NCBI RefSeq assembly: GCF_014203115.1
Contig: NZ_JACHIJ010000007.1
Location: 186,001-250,000 of the forward strand
Source: Afipia massiliensis
GTDB taxonomy: Bacteria > Pseudomonadota > Alphaproteobacteria > Rhizobiales > Xanthobacteraceae
Direction of reading: 5' to 3'
Length of the DNA stretch: 64,000 nt
Shown here: positions 47,064 through 55,908 of the stretch, piece by piece
Numbering within the stretch: the first letter of the stretch is position 1
Layout of the letters: each line of letters starts with the position of its first letter
Notes under the pieces: generated by a model
The model's input: the letters and a program-made list of their open reading frames with translations, nothing else
Told to the model about the DNA's origin: nothing
Databases searched by the model: none
Position numbers and translations under genes: made by a program

Positions 47064-48038
47064 ATGGCTTCACGACGCGCCGCGATCGGTCTGATCGCGA
47101 TGGGCTTTACTGCACTCGTTACAATGGGCGGCGCTGCGGCGCAGGATTACCCGACGCGTCCGGTACGCTGGGTTGTCGGCTATCCGCCGGGCGGCGCCAC
47201 CGACATTCTCGCGCGCCTGGTCGGCCAGCGGCTTTCGGAGCGGCTGAACCAGCAGTTCGTCATCGAGAACAAGCCGGGCGCCGGCAACAATGTCGGCACC
47301 GAGTCCGTGGTGAATGCCGAGCCCGATGGCTACACGGTGCTGCTGGTCAATCCCGCCAACGGCATCAACGCCTCGCTCTACGCGAAGCTGAGCTTCAACT
47401 TCATCCGCGATATCGCGCCGGTGGCGGGTCTTGCGCGCGTGCCGAATGTCATGGTGGTGCCGAAGGATTTCCCGACGAAGTCCGTCGAGGAATTCATCGC
47501 CTACGCGAAGGCCAATCCGGGCAAGGTCAACATGGCCTCATCCGGCAACGGCACCTCGATTCACCTCTCGGGTGAATTGTTCAAGGCGATGACCGGCGTC
47601 GAGATGCTGCACGTTCCGTATCGCGGCTCCGCGCCCGCGATCACCGATCTGCTCTCGGGGCGGGTGCAGGTGATGTTCGACAACATGCCTTCCGCGATCC
47701 AGCACATCAGGGCGGGAACGCTGCGCGCGCTGGCGGTGACGACAGCATCGCGTTCGGCCGAGTTGCCCGACGTTCCGACCGTCGGCGATACGGTGAAGGG
47801 CTATGAAGCCAGCGCGTGGTTCGGCATGGGCGCGCCGAAGAATACGCCGAAGGAGATCATCGCCAAGCTCAACAAGGAGATCAACGCGATCCTGGCCGAG
47901 CCCGAGATGAAAAAGAAGATCGCGGACATGGGCGGCATCACGCTCATCGGTTCGCCGGAGGATTTCGGCAAGATCATCGTCTCCGAAACCGACAAGTGGG
48001 AGAAGGTCGTCAAGTTTGCGGGCGCGAGGGTGGAGTAA
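47064..48038 (+). CDS. Tripartite tricarboxylate transporter binding protein (Bug/TctC), orphan 2
   Basis: A 324-residue periplasmic protein with signal peptide to GGAAAQDYP (about residue 28), then VVGYPPGGATDILARLVGQRL, VIENKPGAGNNVGTE, PDGYTVLLVNPANGIN and VPYRGSAPAITDLLSGRVQVMFDNM. Only about a third of residues match the other Bug protein at 37352, so they probably bind different ligands. No permease genes are near. Starts with GGGGAGAAAC before the ATG. Confidence 0.9.
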   Translation: MASRRAAIGLIAMGFTALVTMGGAAAQDYPTRPVRWVVGYPPGGATDILARLVGQRLSERLNQQFVIENKPGAGNNVGTESVVNAEPDGYTVLLVNPANGINASLYAKLSFNFIRDIAPVAGLARVPNVMVVPKDFPTKSVEEFIAYAKANPGKVNMASSGNGTSIHLSGELFKAMTGVEMLHVPYRGSAPAITDLLSGRVQVMFDNMPSAIQHIRAGTLRALAVTTASRSAELPDVPTVGDTVKGYEASAWFGMGAPKNTPKEIIAKLNKEINAILAEPEMKKKIADMGGITLIGSPEDFGKIIVSETDKWEKVVKFAGARVE

Positions 48039-48049
48039 TGCTCGTCATT

Positions 48050-48155
48050 CCGGGGCGCGAGCCGCTGGCGAGCGAGCCCGGAATCCCGGTTGCTGAACTC
48101 ATCGAGATTCCGGATCAGTCCGCTGCGCGGCCTGTCCGGGATGATGGCGTGTGAT
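48050..48155. repeat. Degenerate intergenic repeat, family E
   Basis: CATTCCGGGGCGCGAGC…GCGAGCCCGGAATCCCGG with a right end GTCCGGGATGATGG. Imperfect arms; the sequence resembles the CATTCCGGGGCG repeats of related genomes. Confidence 0.5.
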
Positions 48156-48197
48156 GGAGTGCGTGTGGGGCGAGCACAGGCGTTACTTCATTCTCCG

Positions 48198-48287
48198 GTC
48201 ATCCCCGCGAAAGCGGGGATCCACTCTTTGCTCTGAGCAGTGAAGTCGAGAGTTTTAAGACTGGGTCCCCGCTATCGCGGGGACGAC
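48198..48287. repeat. Intergenic inverted repeat, family B variant 2
   Basis: GTCATCCCCGCGAAAGCGGGG at the left and CCCCGCTATCGCGGGGACGAC at the right, enclosing about 50 nt. Shares the hairpin-within-arm layout with the copy at 8373. Confidence 0.8.
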
Positions 48288-48330
48288 ATGCGCTTTGTGG
48301 CACGCGTCTCTATCAAGACCGGCGCACAAC

Positions 48331-48356
48331 AAAAAAGCCGGCCCGAAGGCCGGCTT
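48331..48356 (-). terminator. Rho-independent terminator of rpoH
   Basis: On the minus strand AAGCCGGCC / GGCCGGCTT with a TTCG loop and then TTTTTTG, 24 nt after the rpoH stop. Confidence 0.9.
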
Positions 48357-48380
48357 CCGCAACTCGTGATACGCAAGAAG

Positions 48381-49280
48381 TTAGTACGCCGCTTCCAGCG
48401 CCGCCTGCTCGGCGCGCGCGACAGTGGTCTTCACCGCCGCCTGCACCTTCTCGAACGCGCGGACCTCGATCTGCCGCACGCGCTCGCGCGACACGCCGAA
48501 TTCGGCGGCGAGGTCTTCCAGCGTCATCGGCTCTTCAGCCAGACGCCGCGCCTCGAAGATCCGGCGCTCGCGGTCGTTGAGCACGCCCATCGCGCCGTTC
48601 AGAGCGCTGCGGCGATGATCGAACTCCTCGTGCTCCGCCATGATGGCTTCCTGGTTGGGCGAGGTATCGACCAGCCAGTCCTGCCATTCGCCGGGTTCGC
48701 CGTCGTCACGGATCGGTGCGTTGAGCGACGCATCGCCGCCAAGGCGGCGGTTCATGTCGATCACGTCCTGCTCGGTGACGCCGAGGGAGGTTGCGATCTG
48801 CTTCACCTGATCGGGGCGAAGATCGCCCTCTTCAAGCGCGGAGATCTTGCTCTTCGCCTTGCGCAAGTTGAAGAACAGCTTCTTCTGGTTCGCGGTGGTG
48901 CCCATTTTCACGAGCGACCACGAACGCAGGATGTATTCCTGGATCGACGCCTTGATCCACCACATCGCGTAGGTGGCCAGGCGGAAGCCCTTCTCGGGCT
49001 CGAAACGTTTCACCGCCTGCATCAGGCCGACGTTGCCTTCCGAGACGACCTCGGAAATCGGCAGGCCGTAGCCGCGATAGCCCATGGCAATCTTGGCCAC
49101 GAGCCGCAGATGGCTGGTGACGAGCTGATGCGCCGCATCGCGGTCGTCATGTTCCCGCCAACGCTTGGCCAGCATGTATTCCTGCTGCGGCTCGAGCATC
49201 GGGAACTTGCGGATTTCAGTCAGGTAGTGAGCAAGACCGGATTCTCCGTTGAGAACCGGAAGAGTAGCTGCACGGGCCAT
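48381..49280 (-). CDS. rpoH: RNA polymerase sigma-32 factor (heat shock)
   Basis: A 299-residue group 3 sigma factor. It has region 2 (NVGLMQAVKRFEPEKGFRLATYAMWWIKASIQEY), the RpoH box QKKLFFNLRK (132-141), and region 4 (MTLEDLAAEFGVSRERVRQIEVRAFEKVQ). The RpoH box separates it from SigA and SigB-like factors. It directs transcription of chaperones and proteases; the start at 49280 follows GGAGG. rluD is upstream on the same strand 217 nt away; the promoter must lie there. Alphaproteobacteria often have two rpoH genes, so this may be one of them. Confidence 0.97.
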   Translation of the reverse strand: MARAATLPVLNGESGLAHYLTEIRKFPMLEPQQEYMLAKRWREHDDRDAAHQLVTSHLRLVAKIAMGYRGYGLPISEVVSEGNVGLMQAVKRFEPEKGFRLATYAMWWIKASIQEYILRSWSLVKMGTTANQKKLFFNLRKAKSKISALEEGDLRPDQVKQIATSLGVTEQDVIDMNRRLGGDASLNAPIRDDGEPGEWQDWLVDTSPNQEAIMAEHEEFDHRRSALNGAMGVLNDRERRIFEARRLAEEPMTLEDLAAEFGVSRERVRQIEVRAFEKVQAAVKTTVARAEQAALEAAY

Positions 49281-49497
49281 GTCGCGCCCTCCAGAGTTCA
49301 CGCCCCCGATAGCGGCGGGCGAGGCAGGCCATCTGCTGTGTCAAAGCCAGAAGCGCTGCAATGTTCCGCGCCGGGACGATCCCAGCGCAGGTGCAACATA
49401 CTCCAAAACCCGAGGGGGAGGGAAGAACAAAACGAGGTCACGAACCCGTGACCCGGGTTAAATGTCTGTAACCATGCGTCTTTTTAGCGCATCCCTT

Positions 49498-50520
49498 TTA
49501 GTCTATTCTACGAAGGGCTGCCTCAAGCAGAACCAAATCCTCCGGCAGCGCCGATTCCCAGTGCAAAATCTCTCCGGACACCGGGTGTTCGATTACCAGC
49601 AAATATGCATGGAGGGCCTGTCTGCCAAGAGCGGTCAATGCGGCCTGGCTTTGCGGCCCGAGTTGGCGGGCCTTGGTCTTGAAGCCGGAGCCGTAGACCT
49701 CGTCGCCCAGCAGGGGATGGCCGAGATGGGCGAGGTGGACGCGGATCTGGTGGGTGCGGCCGGTCTCGAGCTGGCAGGCGAGCAGGGAGGCGACCGGCTT
49801 GGTATCGCGGCCGTTGAACGTTTCGATCGCTTCCCAATGGGTCACGGCTTCGCGGCCGCCCTGGCGCACCGCCATCTTGTCCCGCGAATAGGGGTGGCGG
49901 TCGATCGGCTGGTCGATGGTGCCGCGTTGCCGGCCGGGCGATCCCCAGGCGAACGCCATGTAGCCGCGGCGCATCTCGCCGGTGCGGCCATGGTCGGCGA
50001 ACTGCGCCGACAGCGACTGGTGGGCGCGGTCGTTCTTGGCCACCACCATCAGGCCGGTGGTGTCCTTGTCGAGCCGGTGGACGATGCCGGGACGGCGGAC
50101 CCCGCCAATGCCGGAAAGGCTTGCACCGCAATGGGCAATCAGCGCGTTGACCAGTGTTCCGGTCTCGTGCCCGGCGGCGGGATGCACCACGAGATTTTTC
50201 GGCTTGTTGATGACGATGATGTCGTCGTCCTCGAACACGATATCGAGCGGGATGTCCTCACCCTCGGGCTCGGCGGGGGCGGCCGGCGGAACGTCGATTG
50301 TGATCGTATCCCCCGCATTGACATGATAAGCGGGGTCGCGAACCGGGGCGCCGCCGATATTCACCTGGCCTGCGAGGATCAGTGCTTTCAGGCGCGAGCG
50401 CGACAGGTCGGGACTGCGGACGGCGAGCACGCGGTCCAGCCGCCGCGATCCCTCATCGCCTTCGACCGTGACCTCGTGACGGCTGTTTTCGTTTTCGGAA
50501 GAGTTAGAAGAGCTTTGCAT
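49498..50520 (-). CDS. rluD: Pseudouridine synthase RluD-type
   Basis: A 340-residue rRNA pseudouridine synthase: N-terminal S4 RNA-binding domain (about 27-80, RRLDRVLA…SRLKALI), catalytic Asp151 in HRLDKDTTG, and motifs LETGRTHQIRVHLAHLGHPLLGD. It isomerises uridines in 23S rRNA helix 69 (positions 1911, 1915, 1917 in E. coli). The ATG (50518-50520) overlaps the divergent gene's ATG in CATG; no strong ribosome-binding site is seen for rluD, so the start may be elsewhere. Confidence 0.93.
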   Translation of the reverse strand: MQSSSNSSENENSRHEVTVEGDEGSRRLDRVLAVRSPDLSRSRLKALILAGQVNIGGAPVRDPAYHVNAGDTITIDVPPAAPAEPEGEDIPLDIVFEDDDIIVINKPKNLVVHPAAGHETGTLVNALIAHCGASLSGIGGVRRPGIVHRLDKDTTGLMVVAKNDRAHQSLSAQFADHGRTGEMRRGYMAFAWGSPGRQRGTIDQPIDRHPYSRDKMAVRQGGREAVTHWEAIETFNGRDTKPVASLLACQLETGRTHQIRVHLAHLGHPLLGDEVYGSGFKTKARQLGPQSQAALTALGRQALHAYLLVIEHPVSGEILHWESALPEDLVLLEAALRRID

Positions 50521-50851
50521 GTCTGAAACTGTTGCGCCCGATCCGACCCCCGAGCAAGCCGCGCTGATCGCGCGGGTGCGCCGGATGATGTTGATCGCAG
50601 GCCTGACCACCGCCGTCGGTGTCGGGGCCTTGCTGGTCGCCATCGGCTACCGCCTTTTCCGCACCGATGGAAGCGTTCAGGTGACGGATGTGACCGCGAC
50701 CCTGCCGAAGGGCGCGCGGATCGTCTCCACCGCCACCGCCGGTGACCGGCTGGCAGTGACCGTCGATATCGGCGGCGCGACCGAAATCCGTACCTATGAC
50801 GCGAAGACGTTGAAAGCTGTCGGACGTCTCAAATTCGCCGTTGAGCCCTGA
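50519..50851 (+). CDS. Small membrane-anchored hypothetical protein
   Basis: A 110-residue protein with one transmembrane helix (about 24-46, MMLIAGLTTAVGVGALLVAIGY) and a C-terminal domain of about 60 residues (ATLPKGARIVSTATAGDRLAVTVDIGGATEIRTYD). The pattern matches conserved alphaproteobacterial proteins that lie divergently from rluD. GAAGAG 7-12 nt upstream; the start codons of the two divergent genes share CATG. It may be a DUF6476-like protein, but I am not sure. Confidence 0.75.
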   Translation: MSETVAPDPTPEQAALIARVRRMMLIAGLTTAVGVGALLVAIGYRLFRTDGSVQVTDVTATLPKGARIVSTATAGDRLAVTVDIGGATEIRTYDAKTLKAVGRLKFAVEP

Positions 50852-51023
50852 TACGCCTCGCATGCGAGGCGGCGAAGGAAGGCCCCCTGGGGAGGAGCGC
50901 TTCCTGATGCAAGAGCTGTTAGGGGACTTTACGCTCCGGCTCATATGACCCAACACCAGCCACCTGTCGCCAGCTTCCAGTCTTGCAGTCGCGCGTTTTC
51001 GAGGCTATCCCTTCCCCGCGCTT

Positions 51024-51098
51024 GCTCCCTTCGTCTAGCGGTTAGGACGCGGCCCTCTCAAGGCTGAAACAGGGGTTCGATTCCCCTAGGGAGCGCCA
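51024..51098 (+). tRNA. tRNA-Glu (CTC)
   Basis: Cloverleaf with acceptor GCTCCCT / AGGGAGC, anticodon loop CTCTCAA giving anticodon CTC (reads GAG, glutamate), T-loop GTTCGATTC, discriminator G and an encoded CCA (51096-51098). The D-arm is TCTAGCGGTTAGGA. Length 75 nt with CCA, as for a normal tRNA-Glu. Confidence 0.95.
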
Positions 51099-51351
51099 TT
51101 CCCTCTCAAGGGACGCGCGTGCGCTGCAATCGCCGTGGCGAGCGACCGCACAACCTTCCATCATATTGCGAGCAGGATACTGCGATCAGGACTTCGCCTT
51201 GCACCGCGCATTGCCCGCGTCGCGGGCAGATGATTACATCGGCGCGCTGGGGCTCGGCTTGCCAGCCCATTCGAGAAGGATAACCGACACGCAGACATTG
51301 ATTTGAAAATATTGGCCGATCAACGGCCAATACATCAGGGAGGCGACGACT

Positions 51352-52605
51352 ATGACCGAGTTCACACCGGATCGACGATCTCTGCTCAAAGGAAGCGCCG
51401 CCACGCTGGCCGCGGCGGCGACTATGTCAGCCGACCAGATGCTCGGCTACGCGAAAGCCTGGGCGCAGACCGCCCCCTGGAAGCCGGAAGCCGGCGCCAA
51501 TATCAACATGCTGCGATGGAAACGGTTTGTGGAGGCGGAAGACGTCGCCTTCATTCAGCCCAAGGCTTCGGTCGCAGCCAACACCGGGCAAGGTCTCGAC
51601 ATGGTGTGGGGCCTGTATTCGCTGCCGCATCTGTTTCCCGAAAAGTGCGTCGATGTCACCGACGTGGCCGACTATCTCGGCAAGAAGTACGGCGGCTGGG
51701 CGCCGTCCGGCGTTGCCTACGGCAAGCGGGGCAACAAGTGGCTTGGCATTCCGGTCGCGGCGAGCGGCGGTCTCGTGAACTACCGTATCGCGGCCATGCA
51801 GAAAGCCGGCTTCAAGGAGTTTCCGAAGGACCTCGCCGGATTCCGGGAGTTGATCAAGGGCCTCAAGCAAAACGGGACGCCTGCCGGCATGGCGCTCGGC
51901 CACGCGACGGGTGATGCCAACGGATGGCTCGCGTGGGCGATGTGGGCGCACAACGCTTACACGGTCGACAAGGACAACAAGGTGACCATCAATTCGCCCG
52001 AGACGGCGAAGGCACTGGAATACGTCAAGTCGCTCTACGAGAATTTCATTCCCGGAACGGTCTCCTGGAACGACAGTTCTAACAACAAGGCCTTTCTGGC
52101 CGGCCAGCTTCACCTCACCACCAACGGCATTTCGATCTATGTCGCAGCGAAGAAGGAAAATCCCGCGATCGCGCAGGACATGGATCACGCCCATCTGCCG
52201 GTCGGGGTCAGCGGCCAGGTGCGGGAGCAGCATCTCGGCTTCCCGATCCTGATCTTCAACTTCAGCAAGTACCCGCAGGCCTGCAAGGCATTCACGGCGT
52301 TCCTGATGGAAGGACCCCAGTTCAATCCCTGGATCGAGGCGGCGCAGGGGTATCTGTCGCACTTCCTGCTCGCTTACGATGCGAATCCGATCTGGACGGT
52401 CGATCCCAAGAACACGCCGTATCGCGATGTCGCCAAGCTGGCATCGACCCCGGCTGGGCGCGGCACCTTGAACGAGAGTGCGGCGGCCGCGATCGCGGAT
52501 TTCGTCGTCGTCGATATGTTCGCGAACTACTGCACCGGGCGTGAAGATATCAAAGGTGCGATGGCGTCCGCGGAGCGGCAGTTCAAGCGGATCTATCGGA
52601 CCTGA
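51352..52605 (+). CDS. Tat-exported ABC solute-binding protein with internal deletion
   Basis: A 417-residue family 1 extracellular binding protein. Tat signal DRRSLLKG (7-14), then WKPEAGANINMLRWKRF and the conserved regions NTGQGLDMVWGLYSLP, YLGKKYGGW, GDANGWLAWAMW, SPETAKALEYVKSLYE, SWNDSSNNKAFLAGQLH. Residues about 62-68 (EDVAF|IQPKASVA) join two parts that in relatives I recall are separated by roughly 25-30 residues, so part of the N-terminal lobe is missing. No permease or ATPase gene is nearby. Substrate unknown. It may have lost function. Confidence 0.85.
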   Translation: MTEFTPDRRSLLKGSAATLAAAATMSADQMLGYAKAWAQTAPWKPEAGANINMLRWKRFVEAEDVAFIQPKASVAANTGQGLDMVWGLYSLPHLFPEKCVDVTDVADYLGKKYGGWAPSGVAYGKRGNKWLGIPVAASGGLVNYRIAAMQKAGFKEFPKDLAGFRELIKGLKQNGTPAGMALGHATGDANGWLAWAMWAHNAYTVDKDNKVTINSPETAKALEYVKSLYENFIPGTVSWNDSSNNKAFLAGQLHLTTNGISIYVAAKKENPAIAQDMDHAHLPVGVSGQVREQHLGFPILIFNFSKYPQACKAFTAFLMEGPQFNPWIEAAQGYLSHFLLAYDANPIWTVDPKNTPYRDVAKLASTPAGRGTLNESAAAAIADFVVVDMFANYCTGREDIKGAMASAERQFKRIYRT

Positions 52606-52869
52606 TGTCACAGCGACGGTTCCGGCGCGTGGCGATCAAATTGCCGCGCGCCGGGATGCTGCACGATTGAGCAGAGCGGCGCTCTCAGCGCCCGGCCATG
52701 CAGTCATAAAAAACAGCACTGCATATTATCATTTCGACTCATTCATCCGGCACACTACACTGACCACCCCAAGGCCAGCCGGTTGACGCCGGTCCCTCCG
52801 CCCCTGTCCGTGCCCGCAGTTTTTGCCGGGGGCAGTTTGCGGAGCACTTTTGCAATCGATGAGGTCATA

Positions 52870-54495
52870 ATGCTCACGTCGCAGCAGTTGAAGGAATTGT
52901 TCCCCGAGGAAAGCCGGCTGAAGGATTGCGATGTTCCTCCGCCGGTTCATCAGCGTGAGACGCTGGTCAACGGGGAACTGAGACCGTGGACCGGACCGGT
53001 GGAGACGGTGCATTCGGCGATCTGTGTGCGCAAGCCCGACGGGTCCTTGGCGCAGGTTGAACTCGGCAGCCATCCTATCGGGGGCGTGCCGGAAGCGCAG
53101 ATCGCGCTCGATGCGGCCGTTGCGGCTTACGACAACGGGCGCGGCGAATGGCCGACCATGACGGTGGCGCAGCGCATCGCCTGCATGCAGGATTTCACCA
53201 GACAGATGGTCGCCCGCCGCGAGCAGATCGTCGCCCTCATCATGTGGGAAATCGGCAAGACGCTGGCAGACTCGCAGAAGGAGTTCGATCGCACCGTCGA
53301 ATACATGAAGGCAACCATCGAGGCGCTGAAGCATCTCGACAACGACAACTCGCGGTTCACCATTGTCGAAGGCACCATCGGCCAGATCCGCCGCACGCCG
53401 CTCGGCGTCGTGCTCTGCATGGGCCCTTACAATTATCCGCTCAACGAAACCTTCGCGACGCTGATCCCCGCGCTGATCATGGGCAACACGATGGTGTTCA
53501 AGCCGCCGAAGTTCGGCGTGCTGCTGTTCCAGCCGTTGCTCGAAGCGTTCCGCAGCGCGTTTCCGAAGGGCGTCATCAATACGGTCTATGGCAAAGGCTC
53601 GGAGGTGGTGCCGATGCTGCTCGAATCCGGCAAGGTCAACGTGCTGACCTTGATTGGTTCCAGCCGCGTCGCCGACCATCTCAAGAAGATGCATCCGAAG
53701 GTCAACCGGCTGCGCGCCATTCTCGGGCTCGATGCCAAGAACGCGGCCATCGTGCTGCCGGATGCGAATGTCGAACTCGCAGTGAAGGAATGTCTGCTCG
53801 GTTCGCTGTCCTTCAACGGTCAGCGCTGCACGGCGCTGAAGATGCTGATTGTCCATCGTTCAATCGTCGATAAATTTCTCGCACGGTTCACTGAGGAGCT
53901 GGCCAAGCTGAAGGTCGGCATGCCGTGGGACAAGGGCGTCACGCTGACGCCGTTGCCGGAATTCGGCAAGGTCGAGCACATGACGCGGCTGGTCGCGGAC
54001 GCGACGGAGAAGGGCGCCAAGGTCATCAACGAAGGCGGTGGCGCGAGCTCTGGCACCCTGTTCTATCCCGCCGTGGTTTATCCCGTGAAGGAAGGCATGC
54101 TGCTGTATCGGGAAGAACAGTTCGGCCCGATCGTTCCGGTGATGGCGTTCGACGACATCGATACCGCGCTCGAATACGTCATCACCTCCGAACATGGCCA
54201 GCAGGTCTCGATCTTCAGTGAGGATGCGGAAACGATCGGGCGGCTGGTTGATCCGCTGGTCAATCAGGTCTGCCGGGTGAACATCAATTGCCAGTGCCAG
54301 CGCGGGCCGGACGTTTTCCCGTTCACCGGCCGCAAGGATTCGGCGGAAGGCACGCTTTCGGTCACCGATGCGCTGCGCTCGTTCTCGATCCGCTCGATGA
54401 TCGCGGCGAAGCAGACCGAGGATTCAAAGCGGCTGCTCGATGACATCGTGCGCGACCACAAGTCGAACTTCATAAATACTGGGTTCATTTTGTAA
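52870..54495 (+). CDS. NADP-dependent non-phosphorylating GAPDH-like aldehyde dehydrogenase
   Basis: A 541-residue ALDH. Catalytic Cys320 is in SFNGQRCTALK; the NAD(P) site has PYNYPLNETFATLIPALIMGNTMVFKPPK and TLIGSSRVAD; the last part QRGPDVFPFTGRKDSAEGTLSV matches the GAPN-like group with CQCQRGPDVFPF. At the place of the general base Glu of ELGGK it reads ILGLDAKN, with Asp288. The enzyme would oxidise an aldehyde such as glyceraldehyde-3-phosphate to the acid with NADP. Start at 52870 set by GAGG. Single gene. Confidence 0.85.
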   Translation: MLTSQQLKELFPEESRLKDCDVPPPVHQRETLVNGELRPWTGPVETVHSAICVRKPDGSLAQVELGSHPIGGVPEAQIALDAAVAAYDNGRGEWPTMTVAQRIACMQDFTRQMVARREQIVALIMWEIGKTLADSQKEFDRTVEYMKATIEALKHLDNDNSRFTIVEGTIGQIRRTPLGVVLCMGPYNYPLNETFATLIPALIMGNTMVFKPPKFGVLLFQPLLEAFRSAFPKGVINTVYGKGSEVVPMLLESGKVNVLTLIGSSRVADHLKKMHPKVNRLRAILGLDAKNAAIVLPDANVELAVKECLLGSLSFNGQRCTALKMLIVHRSIVDKFLARFTEELAKLKVGMPWDKGVTLTPLPEFGKVEHMTRLVADATEKGAKVINEGGGASSGTLFYPAVVYPVKEGMLLYREEQFGPIVPVMAFDDIDTALEYVITSEHGQQVSIFSEDAETIGRLVDPLVNQVCRVNINCQCQRGPDVFPFTGRKDSAEGTLSVTDALRSFSIRSMIAAKQTEDSKRLLDDIVRDHKSNFINTGFIL

Positions 54496-54583
54496 TTGAT
54501 ACAAAACTCGCGGACGGCGCGCGTTGCCGCCGTGAGTTCTCGATGCGATCTCGCGGTCGAATGAGGCGCTGTCTTCGTCCTTG

Positions 54584-54630
54584 GGCATGATCCGGTCCGA
54601 AAACCGTTCCCCACTTTTCGGGATCATGCC
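54584..54630. repeat. Short intergenic inverted repeat, family D
   Basis: GGCATGATCC (54584-54593) and GGATCATGCC (54621-54630) flank GAAAA/TTTTC. The CATGATCC core is common in Rhizobiales intergenic repeats. Confidence 0.75.
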
Positions 54631-54632
54631 TG

Positions 54633-54664
54633 GGTAACGAATTCTCAACCAATTCGTGGTTACC
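54633..54664. repeat. Imperfect inverted repeat GGTAAC…GTTACC
   Basis: GGTAACGAATT at the left and AATTCGTGGTTACC at the right with three extra bases in the right arm and a short loop; adjacent to family D, just before the next gene. Confidence 0.6.
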
Positions 54665-54694
54665 AAATAGTAAACCATTTCGGAGTTAGCGCTC

Positions 54695-55552
54695 ATGACC
54701 GACCATACTGCCGACGGCGATATCAAGCAGGCGGGCACTCACAGCGAAGCATCGCTGGTTCCGGAAACCGGCGATATGGTCCAGCATGAAGCGAAGGCTG
54801 CAGATGCGGCGAAGGACAGCGCGTCTACGCATGTCGCAAGACAGCCCTCCAAGGAAATCACGCTGCAGCGTCTGACCGCGCACAGCTCCTGGGAAGATAT
54901 CGTTTCCAATGAGAGCGCCGCGCGCGAGCAGCAGTTCAATGACGCCGCCGCGCCGGAAGCCACCGGCCGTCGGCTTTCCATGGCTGCCATCGTCGCCATT
55001 GCCGCTGCTGTCGGCGCCATTGGAGGCGCGTTCGCGACGGCGGGTGTTGGGCACTATCTAAAAAGCGACCAGACCGCCACAGTTGCGGCTGATGCCGCTG
55101 CCGCGCAGGCGCGTTCGATGGAAAGCGCGATCGGGAAGATCAACGCCGACATCGCCGCCCTCAAGAGCAGCAGCGCAGCGCAATCAGCGAAGATTGTTGA
55201 GCGGATCGACCGCGTCGAGAAGGCGCAGGCCGAACCCGCCGCAAAACTGGCGAAGCTGAGCGACGCCGTTGAGAAGCTGCGGACGCCGGCACCCGCGCAG
55301 ATAGCGAACGCCGCTCCGGAAACCACTGGTTCGATCAAGCCTGCCGCAACGCAGCCCAACCGTTTGCCTGTTGTTGAGGGTTGGACACTTCGTGAAGTGT
55401 TCGAGGGCACGGCAACGGTAGTGGGTCGCGCTGGAATCTTCGATGTCATCCCCGGCGACCCATTGCCTGGCGTCGGGCGGGTCGATGCAATCCGCCGTCA
55501 GGATGGCCGCTGGGTGGTGGTCACCAGCCGCGGTCTGATTGTCTCGCGATGA
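54695..55552 (+). CDS. Membrane-anchored coiled-coil hypothetical protein
   Basis: A 285-residue protein: an acidic hydrophilic N-terminus (1-93), one transmembrane helix (about 95-120, MAAIVAIAAAVGAIGGAFATAG), an Ala-rich helical stretch (130-205) with heptad-like A/I/L pattern, and a C-terminal domain (about 225-285) with GWTLREVFEGTATVVGRAGIFDVIPGDPLPGVGRVD. The last part resembles a small beta domain found at the end of similar proteins in this family. Topology places the C-terminus in the periplasm. Function unknown. Confidence 0.7.
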   Translation: MTDHTADGDIKQAGTHSEASLVPETGDMVQHEAKAADAAKDSASTHVARQPSKEITLQRLTAHSSWEDIVSNESAAREQQFNDAAAPEATGRRLSMAAIVAIAAAVGAIGGAFATAGVGHYLKSDQTATVAADAAAAQARSMESAIGKINADIAALKSSSAAQSAKIVERIDRVEKAQAEPAAKLAKLSDAVEKLRTPAPAQIANAAPETTGSIKPAATQPNRLPVVEGWTLREVFEGTATVVGRAGIFDVIPGDPLPGVGRVDAIRRQDGRWVVVTSRGLIVSR

Positions 55553-55559
55553 GCGGTTT

Positions 55560-55581
55560 TGCGGGGTGTCTGCACCCCGCA
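55560..55581 (+). terminator. Hairpin after hypothetical gene
   Basis: Perfect 9-bp stem TGCGGGGTG / CACCCCGCA with a TCTG loop, 8 nt after the stop; no T-tract. Confidence 0.6.
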
Positions 55582-55676
55582 ACAAATGCGACAGACAGCT
55601 AAAATTTGAGTGTTCGCCTGAACGGACCGGCATGATCTCGCTGGCATGATGCAGCCTCTGATGAAGAGGAATGAGC

Positions 55677-55904
55677 ATGCCCGCATTTCGAGTGATTCCG
55701 CGCCTTCGTGTGGTTAATTTTTTCGCCCACGAAGTGATCGATGCATCTGGCGGCGTGCCGCCGGCAGCAAACGATAACAATTGTCCGTATTGCGGCGGTG
55801 TGCTCGAGCCGGGCGACAAGGCATCCGACTGTTCCGGGTCTGGTTCCGATACCGGCCCATGGCCGATGATCCCGTTCCCCAAGGGATGGGGCGCGTCCTG
55901 CTAA
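55677..55904 (+). CDS. Small protein with one CPYCGG knuckle
   Basis: A 75-residue protein: hydrophobic-basic start (MPAFRVIPRLRVVNFF), then NNCPYCGGVLEPGD (about 36-49) and two lone Cys near the end (SDCSGSG, GASC). One CxxC knuckle plus two other Cys could bind one zinc. Start chosen at 55677 (GAAGAGGA 6 nt away) over 55671. Not recognised. It ends 4 nt before the convergent Bcr/CflA stop. Confidence 0.6.
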   Translation: MPAFRVIPRLRVVNFFAHEVIDASGGVPPAANDNNCPYCGGVLEPGDKASDCSGSGSDTGPWPMIPFPKGWGASC

Positions 55905-55908
55905 AGAA

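Noticed and set aside
51099-51351. Possible integrative element downstream of tRNA-Glu
   Set aside because: No integrase and no duplicate of the tRNA 3' end could be found by eye in the following sequence; the next genes look like ordinary chromosome.
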